From contig CAJUHJ010000010.1 in assembly GCA_910586355.1 (NCBI GenBank), forward strand, positions 1 through 64,000: a stretch of DNA of 64,000 bases, written 5' to 3'. The translations under genes were made by a program, and so were the position numbers. How positions within the stretch are numbered: position 1 is the stretch's first letter; every line of letters starts with the position of its first letter. The notes below the pieces were generated by a model, which was not told where the DNA came from, did not search any database, and was given only the letters and a program-made list of their open reading frames with translations. The stretch comes from an uncultured Lachnospiraceae bacterium (lineage in GTDB: Bacteria; Bacillota; Clostridia; Lachnospirales; Lachnospiraceae). Positions 50,978-59,483 of the stretch are shown in pieces.

Positions 50978-51811
50978 CTACCCCTTTCCACATTTACTGC
51001 ATGGTGTTTTCTGTATTACCTCTGATAAACGAACTGCAAAAACCGTCCTCTTTATTTCACTGCAATTCTTTTTACTGTGAAACCGGTTTCCATATGTTGT
51101 TATATAGACTTCCATACCATCTGGATTCTTATTCTTCATACACTTGCTGCATGAATAATATTTTTCGCCATTGAAATTCCGAAGTTTTGCAATTTCGCTA
51201 CCTTTTGTTCCTGTAACAGACAATTTGATATAACTGCATTCTCTTTTCCTATGATAAACGCTTCCATTCGTTGTAACATAAACAATTACTTCGTTAAGTT
51301 CTTCATTTTTTTCACCTATCCATTTTCTGCATTTTAATCTTTGTGTAAAATGTAATTTTAGTTTACCAAATAATCCAAATGGAACCTGTATTTGATAATC
51401 TGCCTGCAGGCAGATGTAATCTCCTGAGAAATCAGAATGTTTAATTGAAATTCCAGTTTTACCGCCTTTTACAAATCGTTCTGCCACAGAATCCCGATTT
51501 AGATTTTTCATTAGCAATGCTTTTGCGGCTAGATATTCACCCGGCGTTTCCTTCTCTGTACAACATTCTAACACGGAAAGTTCCCGCCCTGCAGAAAGCA
51601 TCGCATTTCCTACCTCCTGCTGTACCGCAAGTAATTGAAAGAACAATAAGAGTACTGCCATAAAACCTATAAAGAAAGGAATGACTACAGCAGCTTCCAC
51701 CATATAAGATGCTTGCATACGGATACAAAACGGTGCCTCTTTTTGTGTATAGTGGCTTACAGGCAGAGAGATTTTTCTTTTTATAGTAGAGGCACCCTCC
51801 TGTATCCGCAT
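50978..51811 (-). CDS. TadE-family pseudopilin with two C-terminal Cys/His modules
   Basis: 277 residues. After a basic cytoplasmic segment, the TadE-like helix MQASYMVEAAVVIPFFIGF begins at about residue 37. An extracytoplasmic domain follows. Residues 175-277 contain two copies of VY(V/I)TTxGxx(Y/F)HxKxxCSxIK ending CSKC, each providing one His and three Cys. This resembles the small metal-binding modules of the Ada type. The start at 51811 follows GGAGG. The function of the modules is unknown. Confidence 0.8.
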   Translation of the reverse strand: MRIQEGASTIKRKISLPVSHYTQKEAPFCIRMQASYMVEAAVVIPFFIGFMAVLLLFFQLLAVQQEVGNAMLSAGRELSVLECCTEKETPGEYLAAKALLMKNLNRDSVAERFVKGGKTGISIKHSDFSGDYICLQADYQIQVPFGLFGKLKLHFTQRLKCRKWIGEKNEELNEVIVYVTTNGSVYHRKRECSYIKLSVTGTKGSEIAKLRNFNGEKYYSCSKCMKNKNPDGMEVYITTYGNRFHSKKNCSEIKRTVFAVRLSEVIQKTPCSKCGKG

Positions 51812-51824
51812 TTTTAATACCTCC

Positions 51825-53291
51825 TTATTCCCCATACATATACTCCGTCTGTTCTTTAAATTGATATTTTCCAATTGTATCATTATGAAACATTCCTAAA
51901 AATAATGTTTCCGCACTAAATTCTGTCTTTAATTTTATTCCCGTAATCATATGATCCATTCTGCAGTCAGAAAAACCTTTTATATTTTGCATATCCCATT
52001 CCATCAAATCCATACTTCGATATGCAATTTGTTTCACTGTTTTTCCATACAGAAAGACATTCAAATAATCCTCATATTTTAACCCATTTGATTCCTGAGC
52101 GGTTTCACCTGAAAGTACAGCTCCTAAATTAGACAACTGTGTTTTCCATCCCACAGAATTTTTCATAATCGGTATTTTACCTCCCGAAAGCAGGCTTTTT
52201 ACATCATAAATACTTTCTGCATATGCCCACGCTGCTAAAAGTCCCTGTTTCACAACTGCAATAACCGCCGGGTTTACAGAAACTCCTGCAATTATTGTTG
52301 CGGCGGCGAGCGCTTCTGCCTTTTTTTCCTCATCTGTCTGTAAATATAAATAATTCATTCCTTCCCGCAATAAAAGCAATTTATTTACAGTTTTCTCTAA
52401 ATTTTTTTTATCGCTGCCCTTTCCACATATCAAATATTCCATTCCATAGGAAAACGCGCCATCTTCTTTTGGATTTACTACATTCCCGACATATGTTTTT
52501 ACAAATTCCTGCATTAAAATTTTTTCATACCAGCCACAATTTACTCTCTGATGATAGGTCCCTTTTGAAATATCCCTTTTCATTAAACAGTTGTCCACGG
52601 AGACTTCTTTTTCCGATATTGTTATCCACGAAGGAACAACAATTCCTAATATCCCTCGTTTTTTGATTTCTCTGACCGTATCAATGGGATTTTCCATTAC
52701 AGGTCCCGTCGGTGTTACATCTTCTTGATCCTTTTGTTCTGTAAGTGTATCTAATGTACTTTTTGCATCCTCCATATAAATATCCGGACTTTTTTCCGGC
52801 TCATTTTTTGACGTGACACTTTTTATTTGATTCATTAGTTTTTCTGCAGCGCGGACTCCAATTTCTTGTTTCATACTATTTGCCGCCTGCTTTTCGAAAA
52901 TCTTCCCATTTGCATCTGTTGCCAGACAATATTCTGTAATTTCAACATTTTTTGAATCCATATGATACATTTGAATACCTTTTGAGGTTCCAGAAAGTAT
53001 AAGATTATCATTCAAAAACAAGGTAAGTTTATCTTCTGCTGTTTTTATATCCAGTTTTTTTCTGCCAAAACTTCCATCTAAAAAGAACATATGATATTCT
53101 TCTAATAAAAATGGCTGATAGCCAGCAAATAAAGATTCTGCTGTTAAATTGCTCCATTCTTTGGCATCTGACTTTAAGCCTTCATAACGTGCAGCCTCTA
53201 ATAATCCTAAAATCAACGCTGCCATCACTGTCAATACAAAACAAAGCCAGACTGTGATAGAACCTTCCCTTTTATCCTTGAAAATTATCAT
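51825..53291 (-). CDS. DUF5702 protein (TadG-like) of the Tad locus
   Basis: 488 residues. KREGSITVWLCFVLTVMAAL is a pseudopilin-like N-terminal helix. The large extracytoplasmic domain is that of the DUF5702 family, which in my knowledge occurs with clostridial Tad genes. It probably takes the TadG place, a surface or tip pseudopilin. Its ATG overlaps the Flp1 stop as ATGA. Confidence 0.8.
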   Translation of the reverse strand: MIIFKDKREGSITVWLCFVLTVMAALILGLLEAARYEGLKSDAKEWSNLTAESLFAGYQPFLLEEYHMFFLDGSFGRKKLDIKTAEDKLTLFLNDNLILSGTSKGIQMYHMDSKNVEITEYCLATDANGKIFEKQAANSMKQEIGVRAAEKLMNQIKSVTSKNEPEKSPDIYMEDAKSTLDTLTEQKDQEDVTPTGPVMENPIDTVREIKKRGILGIVVPSWITISEKEVSVDNCLMKRDISKGTYHQRVNCGWYEKILMQEFVKTYVGNVVNPKEDGAFSYGMEYLICGKGSDKKNLEKTVNKLLLLREGMNYLYLQTDEEKKAEALAAATIIAGVSVNPAVIAVVKQGLLAAWAYAESIYDVKSLLSGGKIPIMKNSVGWKTQLSNLGAVLSGETAQESNGLKYEDYLNVFLYGKTVKQIAYRSMDLMEWDMQNIKGFSDCRMDHMITGIKLKTEFSAETLFLGMFHNDTIGKYQFKEQTEYMYGE

Positions 53292-53458
53292 TTTACAGCC
53301 TTAGCTTTCTTTTCCACCGAATCTAAAAGATCTTTCACTAAAGACTGCAATTGTTTCCGGAATATCACAACTGCCCCAATTAATACGACCAGAATCAATA
53401 TCACTTCTACTACGCCGTTTGCATCTTCTTCCTTTAAAAATTCATTCCATTTTCTCAT
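53288..53458 (-). CDS. Flp1-type type IVb pilin
   Basis: 56 residues, found by reading the spacer: MRKWNEFLKEEDANGVVEVI, then a hydrophobic helix ILVVLIGAVVIF and an amphipathic tail LQSLVKDLLDSVEKKAKAVK. GGAGG lies 6 bases upstream. The acidic leader, the Gly before VVEV and the size fit the Flp1-like major pilin family. Located between tadC and the DUF5702 gene. This is the most likely pilus subunit. Confidence 0.88.
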   Translation of the reverse strand: MRKWNEFLKEEDANGVVEVILILVVLIGAVVIFRKQLQSLVKDLLDSVEKKAKAVK

Positions 53459-53470
53459 TTTCTTCCTCCA

Positions 53471-54751
53471 CTATTTATAAATTGATAGAAATGCGGGAAT
53501 AATTACAATTCCCATAACTATGACAAGCATTATCATCATTGGAACAAGCATTTTCGTGCCTGCTTCTTCCCCAAGCCTGCGTGCCGTATTCTTTCGCTCT
53601 ACAAAAACTCTGTCTGCTTCTTCATTTAATTGTTCCATTAATTTAAAATTTCCTATTTTCTGTCCCAAAACGAGCAGAGAAACCAGTTTTCGGTACGGCT
53701 GGAGATTACAAGATTCTGAAAAACGCTGATATGCCCGCAGTTCTCCCATGCCGTTATCCAATTCACAAATCATCTGATATAGTTCTTCGTATACTATCTC
53801 TTCTCTTCCTCCTGCTTCTTTTCTCTTTAAATACATTTGATTCATTTTCCTCATTGCTCCAGAAATCGTCATGCCCGCCCCTAATAGAAGTGATAATTTA
53901 CTGACAAATTCAGGATAAGAAAGCAGCAGTTTTCTTTTTCTGTTTTGCAATTTCTTTTCTTTTTTTTCTTTTTCTGCATATGCTGCTGCCAAAGCAGCCA
54001 AAAGACCCAAACCCAATAGTTCTATTGACTGAAAAGATTTTGTTTCTTTCCATTCAATTTTCTGGCCGTCTATCCTATTTGGTAATGTAACAAAGTTTTT
54101 CGTCTCTTCCTGTAATGCAATATGCTCTTGAATTTTTAAAGCCAGCTCCTCCTGCCTGCTTTTTTTCATCGGTATAATTTGAAAAGAAAAACGATAACTT
54201 TCTTCCGATTCTCCACAACTTAAAAGAACAAACGCTTCAATTTTCTCTTTGCTTCGTTTCAATGCCTGCTGATAAATTTCACCTTCTTCAGAAATGATTT
54301 CATTATCAGAAAAAATCCATTCTGCAGAAACAGCCCCATTCTGATAACTGTCAAATATCACTGGATTTGTAACAATTTCTTGAAAAGAATCATTTTGTCC
54401 ACAAAAAGTATCCTCAATTTCTTTCTTTGAAGCAGAAATTAGCTCCATCTCCTTCTTTTTCGTGTACTTTTGTTCTGGTATTGTAAGAATCACCGGATAT
54501 TGTGCTTCTTCCCTGGGCAGATATGCAAAAGCCTCTGTTTCAAGTTCTCCGCCTCCAGGTACATTTCTTGCAATTTGTCCTGACATATCCTGGCCGTCCC
54601 CCAATGCAGACATCATTTCTGACAAAAATCCCAGTATACTAAACAGTAATACAATTCTGCATGGACTCCGAATATTCTGCCAGAAGGACTTTTTTTGAAG
54701 TACTGCAGACATAAACAGCAATACTATAACCATTCCTCCGCATAACACCAT
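53471..54751 (-). CDS. TadC-like type II secretion F-domain protein with an inserted domain
   Basis: 426 residues. The C-terminal 190 residues carry the F domain (FVSKLSLLLGAGMTISGAMR, LYQMICELDNGMGELRAYQR) and a final span. Ahead of it, between two N-terminal hydrophobic segments and a span at about 232-250, lies an extra domain of about 170 residues (LPREEAQYPVILTIPEQKY), absent from ordinary TadC of about 300 residues. The start at 54751 follows TGGAGGT and lies 3 bases after the tadB stop. Confidence 0.85.
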   Translation of the reverse strand: MVLCGGMVIVLLFMSAVLQKKSFWQNIRSPCRIVLLFSILGFLSEMMSALGDGQDMSGQIARNVPGGGELETEAFAYLPREEAQYPVILTIPEQKYTKKKEMELISASKKEIEDTFCGQNDSFQEIVTNPVIFDSYQNGAVSAEWIFSDNEIISEEGEIYQQALKRSKEKIEAFVLLSCGESEESYRFSFQIIPMKKSRQEELALKIQEHIALQEETKNFVTLPNRIDGQKIEWKETKSFQSIELLGLGLLAALAAAYAEKEKKEKKLQNRKRKLLLSYPEFVSKLSLLLGAGMTISGAMRKMNQMYLKRKEAGGREEIVYEELYQMICELDNGMGELRAYQRFSESCNLQPYRKLVSLLVLGQKIGNFKLMEQLNEEADRVFVERKNTARRLGEEAGTKMLVPMMIMLVIVMGIVIIPAFLSIYK

Positions 54752-54753
54752 TT

Positions 54754-55524
54754 CTATACCTCCACATCCACAATTTTCATTCCCAGATAAAACGCAGCCG
54801 CATAAAGAATCATTGCCGTTGTCATAATACATACGCCAAGTACATTTCCATACAAAACTCCAATAAATTCCGGTGAAGTAATGCGAAAAAACAATAATAT
54901 TCCAACAGGAATAACACACATTACTTTCTGCTCCAATGCTTTTTCTGCCATTACTGTGTGAATCTCTTCCATAACTTCAATCTTGTCGCAAATTCTTTCA
55001 ATCGACGTCGAAATAATCTGAATAAAATCTCCGCCTCCACGCTTTGCGTAGCTAATAATTTCAACAAAATTTTCAATATCTTCACTGTTGCTTTCTGAAG
55101 CGAAATCTTTTAAAATACGCTCTATTGGTTCTTTTAATCCCAAACGCTTTTCCATTCCACCCAGACGCCGAAGCAATATAGATTCTTCTCCATACAATTG
55201 CCGCATATCTTTTAATCCTGTCAGAAATGAACGTTCTATTGCATTGCCGGCTGATAACGCTCCGCTGACTGCATACAAATAATCTTTAAATTCTAAATTT
55301 ATCCGTTTTATTTCTTTTTTCTTCTCTTCTTCCTTTAAAAACTTTCCCGAAAGATATAATAAAATTGGAAAAAAACAAATTCCCCACAGTGAATTGTAAA
55401 ATAATAACGCTATGACTCCGCTTATCAAAACTGCAATTCCAATCTGTATAAAAATGCTCTTTTTTCCTAAAATCCTGCCGCTTCCCATTTTTCTTTGTGC
55501 TTCAATTCTCCTGTTTTTTCCCAT
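54754..55524 (-). CDS. TadB-like type II secretion F-domain protein
   Basis: 256 residues with two N-terminal and two C-terminal spans and an F domain (FKDYLYAVSGALSAGNAIER, SYAKRGGGDFIQIISTSIER). Inner-membrane platform partner of TadC. The chosen start overlaps cpaF by 58 bases; an ATG at 55488, giving MGSGRILGKK, would shorten the overlap, and neither has an ideal ribosome site. Confidence 0.87.
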   Translation of the reverse strand: MGKNRRIEAQRKMGSGRILGKKSIFIQIGIAVLISGVIALLFYNSLWGICFFPILLYLSGKFLKEEEKKKEIKRINLEFKDYLYAVSGALSAGNAIERSFLTGLKDMRQLYGEESILLRRLGGMEKRLGLKEPIERILKDFASESNSEDIENFVEIISYAKRGGGDFIQIISTSIERICDKIEVMEEIHTVMAEKALEQKVMCVIPVGILLFFRITSPEFIGVLYGNVLGVCIMTTAMILYAAAFYLGMKIVDVEV

Positions 55525-56729
55525 TTGCCGTAGATTTTTCCTTTCTTTTCACCACATTCTGCAAAGCGATACAATACATTTAATTTTATTTCTCCATTTA
55601 TCACCCCTTCTAACTCAGCAATTTCCAATAATTTACGGCTTTTATCCCGCAGTCTTCCCAAATGAATAAACAAATCAATCCCTGATGCAATTTGACCGCG
55701 TATAGCAGAGACTGGAAGCTCCATACCCATTAATACCATTGTTTCAAGACGGCAAATCATATCGTATGTGCTATTGGCATGTCCCGTTCCAAGACTTCCT
55801 GAATGGCCCGTATTATTGGCGCTTAAAAGATCAATTGCTTCCGCGCCCCTACATTCCCCCACAATCAAACGAGAAGGCCTCATACGGAGCGCTGTTTTTA
55901 TCAATTCCCGGATTCCGATGGATTCCACTCCTTCAAATCCAGCTGTCCTTGTCTCTAAACGGACTAAATTTTTAATTCCATTTAACTGCAGCTCCGCGGA
56001 ATCTTCAATTGTAATTACACGTTCTTCTTTTGGAATAAATTCTGACAGTGCATTTAGAAAAGTTGTCTTTCCTGAACCAGTTCCGCCTGATACAAAAATG
56101 TTATATCCAGCTTTCACTAATTTCTCTAAAAATACAGCAATTTCTTTTGATAAAGAGCCGTAAGACAATAATTTATCCATATTCATGGGCTCTTTTGAGA
56201 ATTTACGAATTGATATAGATGAACCGCCTAAAGAAATGGGATGTAAAACAATATTCACTCTCGAACCGTCAACAAGTCTTGTATCTACAATGGGAGATGC
56301 CTCATTTACCATTCGGTTTCCAAAAGCACAAATGGCTTGTATCAAATCAGATAACTCCTCTTCTCCTGAAAATGTCTTTGGAAATGTATAAAGCTCCCCG
56401 GCTTTTTCATAAAAAATATAATTTGGCCCATTCACTAAAATTTCAGTAACTTCTTCATCTTCTATTAGCTCCTGTAAAACACCAAATTTGCGGAAAGAAT
56501 CAAATACTGCCTGTGCATACTCCTTTCTTTTTTGAAAAGATAAAATCTTACGTTTATCTCTTTTTTGAAGTTCTTCTTCAATGCAGGTTTTAAGTTCTAA
56601 GTCAGAAAGTTCTTTTCTTCTTTCAAGTTCTTTCAGCACTGCTTCTTTGATTGCAAGATATCCTCTCCCTTCACTCAATTTCTGCTCCCCCATACAGGCA
56701 TCTGCGGATATAATCTCCCATTCCTCCAT
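55467..56729 (-). CDS. CpaF/TadA-family secretion ATPase
   Basis: 420 residues. N-terminal helical domain, then the ATPase core with Walker A VSGGTGSGKTTFLNAL, the Asp box ITIEDSAELQ, Walker B SRLIVGECRGAEA and the His box LGTGHANS. It powers pilin assembly. The start at 56729 is favoured by GGAGG 6 bases upstream; it overlaps the CpaE-like gene by 59 bases, and ATG at 56693 is an alternative. Confidence 0.93.
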   Translation of the reverse strand: MEEWEIISADACMGEQKLSEGRGYLAIKEAVLKELERRKELSDLELKTCIEEELQKRDKRKILSFQKRKEYAQAVFDSFRKFGVLQELIEDEEVTEILVNGPNYIFYEKAGELYTFPKTFSGEEELSDLIQAICAFGNRMVNEASPIVDTRLVDGSRVNIVLHPISLGGSSISIRKFSKEPMNMDKLLSYGSLSKEIAVFLEKLVKAGYNIFVSGGTGSGKTTFLNALSEFIPKEERVITIEDSAELQLNGIKNLVRLETRTAGFEGVESIGIRELIKTALRMRPSRLIVGECRGAEAIDLLSANNTGHSGSLGTGHANSTYDMICRLETMVLMGMELPVSAIRGQIASGIDLFIHLGRLRDKSRKLLEIAELEGVINGEIKLNVLYRFAECGEKKGKIYGKWEKTGELKHKEKWEAAGF

Positions 56730-57684
56730 ATAATCCTCCATCCAAGGGATTTCCTTCCTCCAGATAAGCAATGCGTTCTGGAAGCAGAATCCGATTCATA
56801 TGAGCCATTGTATGGCCTCCCTCTTTTTTTAAATATTCTAAAAATTCATCTATCCGATACCTGTTTATCATTCCTTCTCTTCCCAGACAATAAAAGCTGC
56901 TAAATACTGGCAACATTTCCGCAAATCCCAGAAATACCATTCCAAAATCAATAAGAATTACGTCATAGCCGCTTTGTTTTTTTAACGCCATAAACAATTG
57001 TTCAAATAATGGTTTTGAAATTTCTGATAAATGTTCTGGATTTACTACTGGCGGAATATAGTCAAAATTCCGGTACGTCTGTCGGATTCGATGCAGGCCA
57101 GCCGTAAAATCATGTTCTTCCTGCATCATGCCATAAATCAAATCTCCTATATCTTCCGTAATATCCCCCTTCACCAGCTGATAAAATCCGCTATGCTCCA
57201 TTAGATTGATATATAAAACTTTTTGAGATTCTCCAAAAATCTGCGCCATCGTCATACTGAATATCATTTGGCTTTCATGGTGAACCGGAGAATATACTCC
57301 GATTAACTCCGCTGTATTTTCTGGAAACCTCCCATCCTCTTTTTCTGACTCTTTCCAAAGCATTGATGAAATCTGGCAAAACAGCTTTTTCACTGACTGA
57401 TATTTTGAAACAAAAAGACTATCCTTTGTCAACTCATCGCGTTCTCCTTCACAAAGAAGTATTTTTTTTGCACAAGACTTGTAGTTTTCTAATTTATGCC
57501 AGAATGAAAGCGTCATAACGATTGCATCAAATACTGTCTCTTCCTCTGCCTTATCCAAAAAAATTTCAACTTTTGAAAATGTCCAAATTTTGAAAAACTT
57601 TTCATTTTTACAAACAAAATAACCTTTTAACTGCTCTAAATATGCTTCTTCTTCATCTAAAACTGCAATTTTTAATTGAACCAA
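56671..57684 (-). CDS. CpaE/TadZ-like protein without a P-loop
   Basis: 337 residues. The N-terminus has a receiver-like pattern (LKIAVLDEEEAYLEQLKGYF), and the rest the MinD/ParA-like pattern of TadZ localisation factors (VLYINLMEHSGFYQL, YDVILIDFGM). The Walker A position reads GVYSPVHHESQMIF, with no glycine-rich loop or Lys. It probably positions the pilus complex without hydrolysing ATP. Family call by pattern and by its place before cpaF. Confidence 0.7.
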   Translation of the reverse strand: MVQLKIAVLDEEEAYLEQLKGYFVCKNEKFFKIWTFSKVEIFLDKAEEETVFDAIVMTLSFWHKLENYKSCAKKILLCEGERDELTKDSLFVSKYQSVKKLFCQISSMLWKESEKEDGRFPENTAELIGVYSPVHHESQMIFSMTMAQIFGESQKVLYINLMEHSGFYQLVKGDITEDIGDLIYGMMQEEHDFTAGLHRIRQTYRNFDYIPPVVNPEHLSEISKPLFEQLFMALKKQSGYDVILIDFGMVFLGFAEMLPVFSSFYCLGREGMINRYRIDEFLEYLKKEGGHTMAHMNRILLPERIAYLEEGNPLDGGLYGGMGDYIRRCLYGGAEIE

Positions 57685-57706
57685 CCATACACCTCCGTTT
57701 TCTTTT

Positions 57707-58201
57707 TTAAAAGAATAATGCAGCTATTGTCCCGGCCAAAACCGGAACAGAAAATGCAAATGAAAATTGTTCCGACTTATATGGCGGTTCATAAGGCTTT
57801 ATCTTTCCGCTATGTAAAAACAACAACAGATACCATACTGCATACTGTAATCTCTGCCATCTCCTTTTATCAGCTGCCAAAAACAAAATGGAACCCGCGC
57901 CGGCAGCAAAAAAAGCATAAATGAGACATCTGCATAATTCTTGAAATGTGAGTAAACTCCCTAACATGGAAAATAATTTGATATCGCCTGCCCCAAGGAC
58001 ACGCATTTGAAATAAAAGATATAAAAGAATTACTGGAACGGATATGTTCCATAGAAAAAAATATATACCGCAGACCCTATGCTCAATTACTTGAAATATC
58101 AATCCTGTCATAAGACCTATGGAAATCAGCCTGTTTGAAACTTTCCCAGACTGAATATCTTGTACTGCCGCAAATATCAAAAAATAAAACAGCAGTACCA
58201 T
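57707..58201 (-). CDS. Prepilin peptidase (A24 family), first copy
   Basis: 164 residues, about six spans; catalytic Asp residues in AVQDIQSGKVSNRL and in VLGAGDIKLF. CpaA/TadV type. First gene of the Tad unit. ATG at 58201 is preferred (GGAG 5 bases upstream) over GTG two codons earlier. Confidence 0.88.
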   Translation of the reverse strand: MVLLFYFLIFAAVQDIQSGKVSNRLISIGLMTGLIFQVIEHRVCGIYFFLWNISVPVILLYLLFQMRVLGAGDIKLFSMLGSLLTFQELCRCLIYAFFAAGAGSILFLAADKRRWQRLQYAVWYLLLFLHSGKIKPYEPPYKSEQFSFAFSVPVLAGTIAALFF

Positions 58202-58246
58202 CTTCACTCCACCAATTTATCACCTCGTATTTATTTGATAGTTTGC

Positions 58247-58275
58247 ATTATATAATCATCTCTTTCATTTGTCTA
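58247..58275 (-). promoter_or_regulatory. Promoter of the Tad locus
   Basis: Minus-strand TAGACA (58270-58275) and perfect TATAAT (58247-58252) are 17 bases apart. They would start transcription about 38 bases before the first prepilin peptidase. All downstream Tad genes overlap or nearly touch, consistent with one transcript. Confidence 0.65.
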
Positions 58276-58311
58276 CTGCTTTTTTGCAAAAAATTAATTT
58301 TTGTGAATGAT

Positions 58312-58584
58312 TCACAACATATTATAAAATAGAATACCGTAAATCAGCGCAAGCCCGCCAGTACCAAGGCTTCCGACTGCCAAAATGTTGACAGGGTTCA
58401 TTCCTGCAGCCACATGTATCCCAAATCTGGCAAACACTATATTTATTGTATAAATTGCCAAAACTCCCAAAATCGTACGAACAATAAAATTTAAAATTAG
58501 TTCCGCTTTTCGCCTTAAAAATCCAATGATAAGTACTAAAAAACAAATTGCAATTAAAACAATCATACCCATTTTCGTATCCAT
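58312..58584 (-). CDS. bofA: Pro-sigma-K processing inhibitor BofA family protein
   Basis: 90 residues, with two or three spans (IVLIAICFLVLIIGFL and the C-terminal GLALIYGILFYNM) and the family motif GMNPVNILAVGSLGTGGLAL. In Bacillus BofA restrains the SpoIVFB protease until the forespore signals. Its presence suggests that the organism sporulates, or descends from one that did. Confidence 0.88.
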   Translation of the reverse strand: MDTKMGMIVLIAICFLVLIIGFLRRKAELILNFIVRTILGVLAIYTINIVFARFGIHVAAGMNPVNILAVGSLGTGGLALIYGILFYNML

Positions 58585-58621
58585 TATTACACCTCGTCTT
58601 ATCTTTCTACAATATATGCCT

Positions 58622-58641
58622 TGTCATATTTTTTTATGACA
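58622..58641. promoter_or_regulatory. Perfect 7-bp inverted repeat upstream of bofA
   Basis: TGTCATA (58622-58628) and TATGACA (58635-58641) flank six T. It lies about 38 bases before bofA and could be an operator or part of a transcription terminator pair with the next hairpin. Confidence 0.35.
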
Positions 58642-58643
58642 TT

Positions 58644-58675
58644 AAAAAATCCATCAGCCAAATGACGGATTTTTT
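58644..58675 (-). terminator. 13-bp hairpin between bofA and yaaL
   Basis: Arms 58644-58656 and 58663-58675 pair fully on the minus strand with one G-U pair. They begin with AAAAAA and end with TTTTTT around a 6-base loop. It would stop minus-strand read-through from fliS that passes antisense to yaaL. Confidence 0.65.
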
Positions 58676-58778
58676 TCTAAATAATACCTGTTTTTTTGTA
58701 TACTATAAGCTTTTCTGACTATAATTTAATTAGAGGTATATTCGGATTTAAAAATCAAAATGAAAGTGGGGAATATAT

Positions 58779-59030
58779 ATGAAACGAATTCTTGATAACA
58801 GTGTTCTTGGAGACAAACGCTATGCCCTTCTGCTGGAGGATTTGGATCGTACCAAACATGATTTAGATTCTGCTTATACAAATCTGTCTAATGCAGTGGA
58901 ACCGGACTTAATTGACTGCTATATCTATGAGGTGCAGTCTGTACAAATGCGTTATAAATTTCTTTTAGGCCGTGTCAAACAAATAGAGGATTCTTACGCG
59001 AAGAATCCTCTGGAAGTTTCCGGTTCCTGA
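58779..59030 (+). CDS. YaaL/DUF2508 family protein
   Basis: 83 residues, helical: LLEDLDRTKHDLDSAYTNLS, then EPDLIDCYIYEVQSVQMRYK. The pattern D-L-I-D-x-x-I-Y-E is typical of DUF2508/YaaL, usually encoded next to bofA in Bacillota. Here it is divergent from bofA. GTGGGG precedes ATG. Its 3' end overlaps fliS by 37 bases on the opposite strand. Function unknown. Confidence 0.85.
   Translation: MKRILDNSVLGDKRYALLLEDLDRTKHDLDSAYTNLSNAVEPDLIDCYIYEVQSVQMRYKFLLGRVKQIEDSYAKNPLEVSGS
58985..59011. terminator. 11-bp hairpin inside the yaaL/fliS 3' overlap
   Basis: AGAGGATTCTT (58985-58995) and AAGAATCCTCT (59001-59011) are perfectly complementary around ACGCG. The fliS stop codon lies within it, and yaaL codons run through it. 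A possible shared bidirectional terminator. Confidence 0.6.
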
Positions 59031-59470
59031 AATGTCTCCGTCAGATGATTTCTGCCATACGTCATACCTGCATAAATCTGCTGCGTATTTTTCATCAGCG
59101 GAGCCGAATGATCCTGTTTTGCTGCTTCTAAAAAACCTTCATACAGACTCGTTAGAATCCTATTTGCTGCATCTATCTCGTCTGTTTTCTTTTTTACAAT
59201 TGCTTTTTCAACCAATTCTTTTGCAAACACATACAAAGAATATAGATTTTTTGAAATTTCATAACGAAAATCCAAAGACTGTATTAATTCATCAATTCCA
59301 CGCCCTGCTTTATGCAGGGCATTTTTAAATTCCTGATAATCATCTGATTCCAGGCTATTTTTCGCGTCCGCAAAATACTCAAATATAATCTCATAGATTA
59401 CGACAACAAGACCCGTTCGATTGCTCTGGGTAATTTTTCTGGTAAAATCCTGTACCTGTTCCTGTTTCAT
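58994..59470 (-). CDS. fliS: Flagellar export chaperone FliS family protein
   Basis: 158 residues, four-helix bundle with VQDFTRKITQSNRTGLVVVI and LDFRYEISKNLYSLYVFAKE. It binds the C-terminal flagellin segment in the cytosol before export. It directly follows flagellin (13 bases), the expected partner. The C-terminal tail (YAGMTYGRNHLTETF) extends beyond the short FliS core of about 125 residues. Confidence 0.85.
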   Translation of the reverse strand: MKQEQVQDFTRKITQSNRTGLVVVIYEIIFEYFADAKNSLESDDYQEFKNALHKAGRGIDELIQSLDFRYEISKNLYSLYVFAKELVEKAIVKKKTDEIDAANRILTSLYEGFLEAAKQDHSAPLMKNTQQIYAGMTYGRNHLTETFQEPETSRGFFA

Positions 59471-59483
59471 ATGCAGTTATCCT

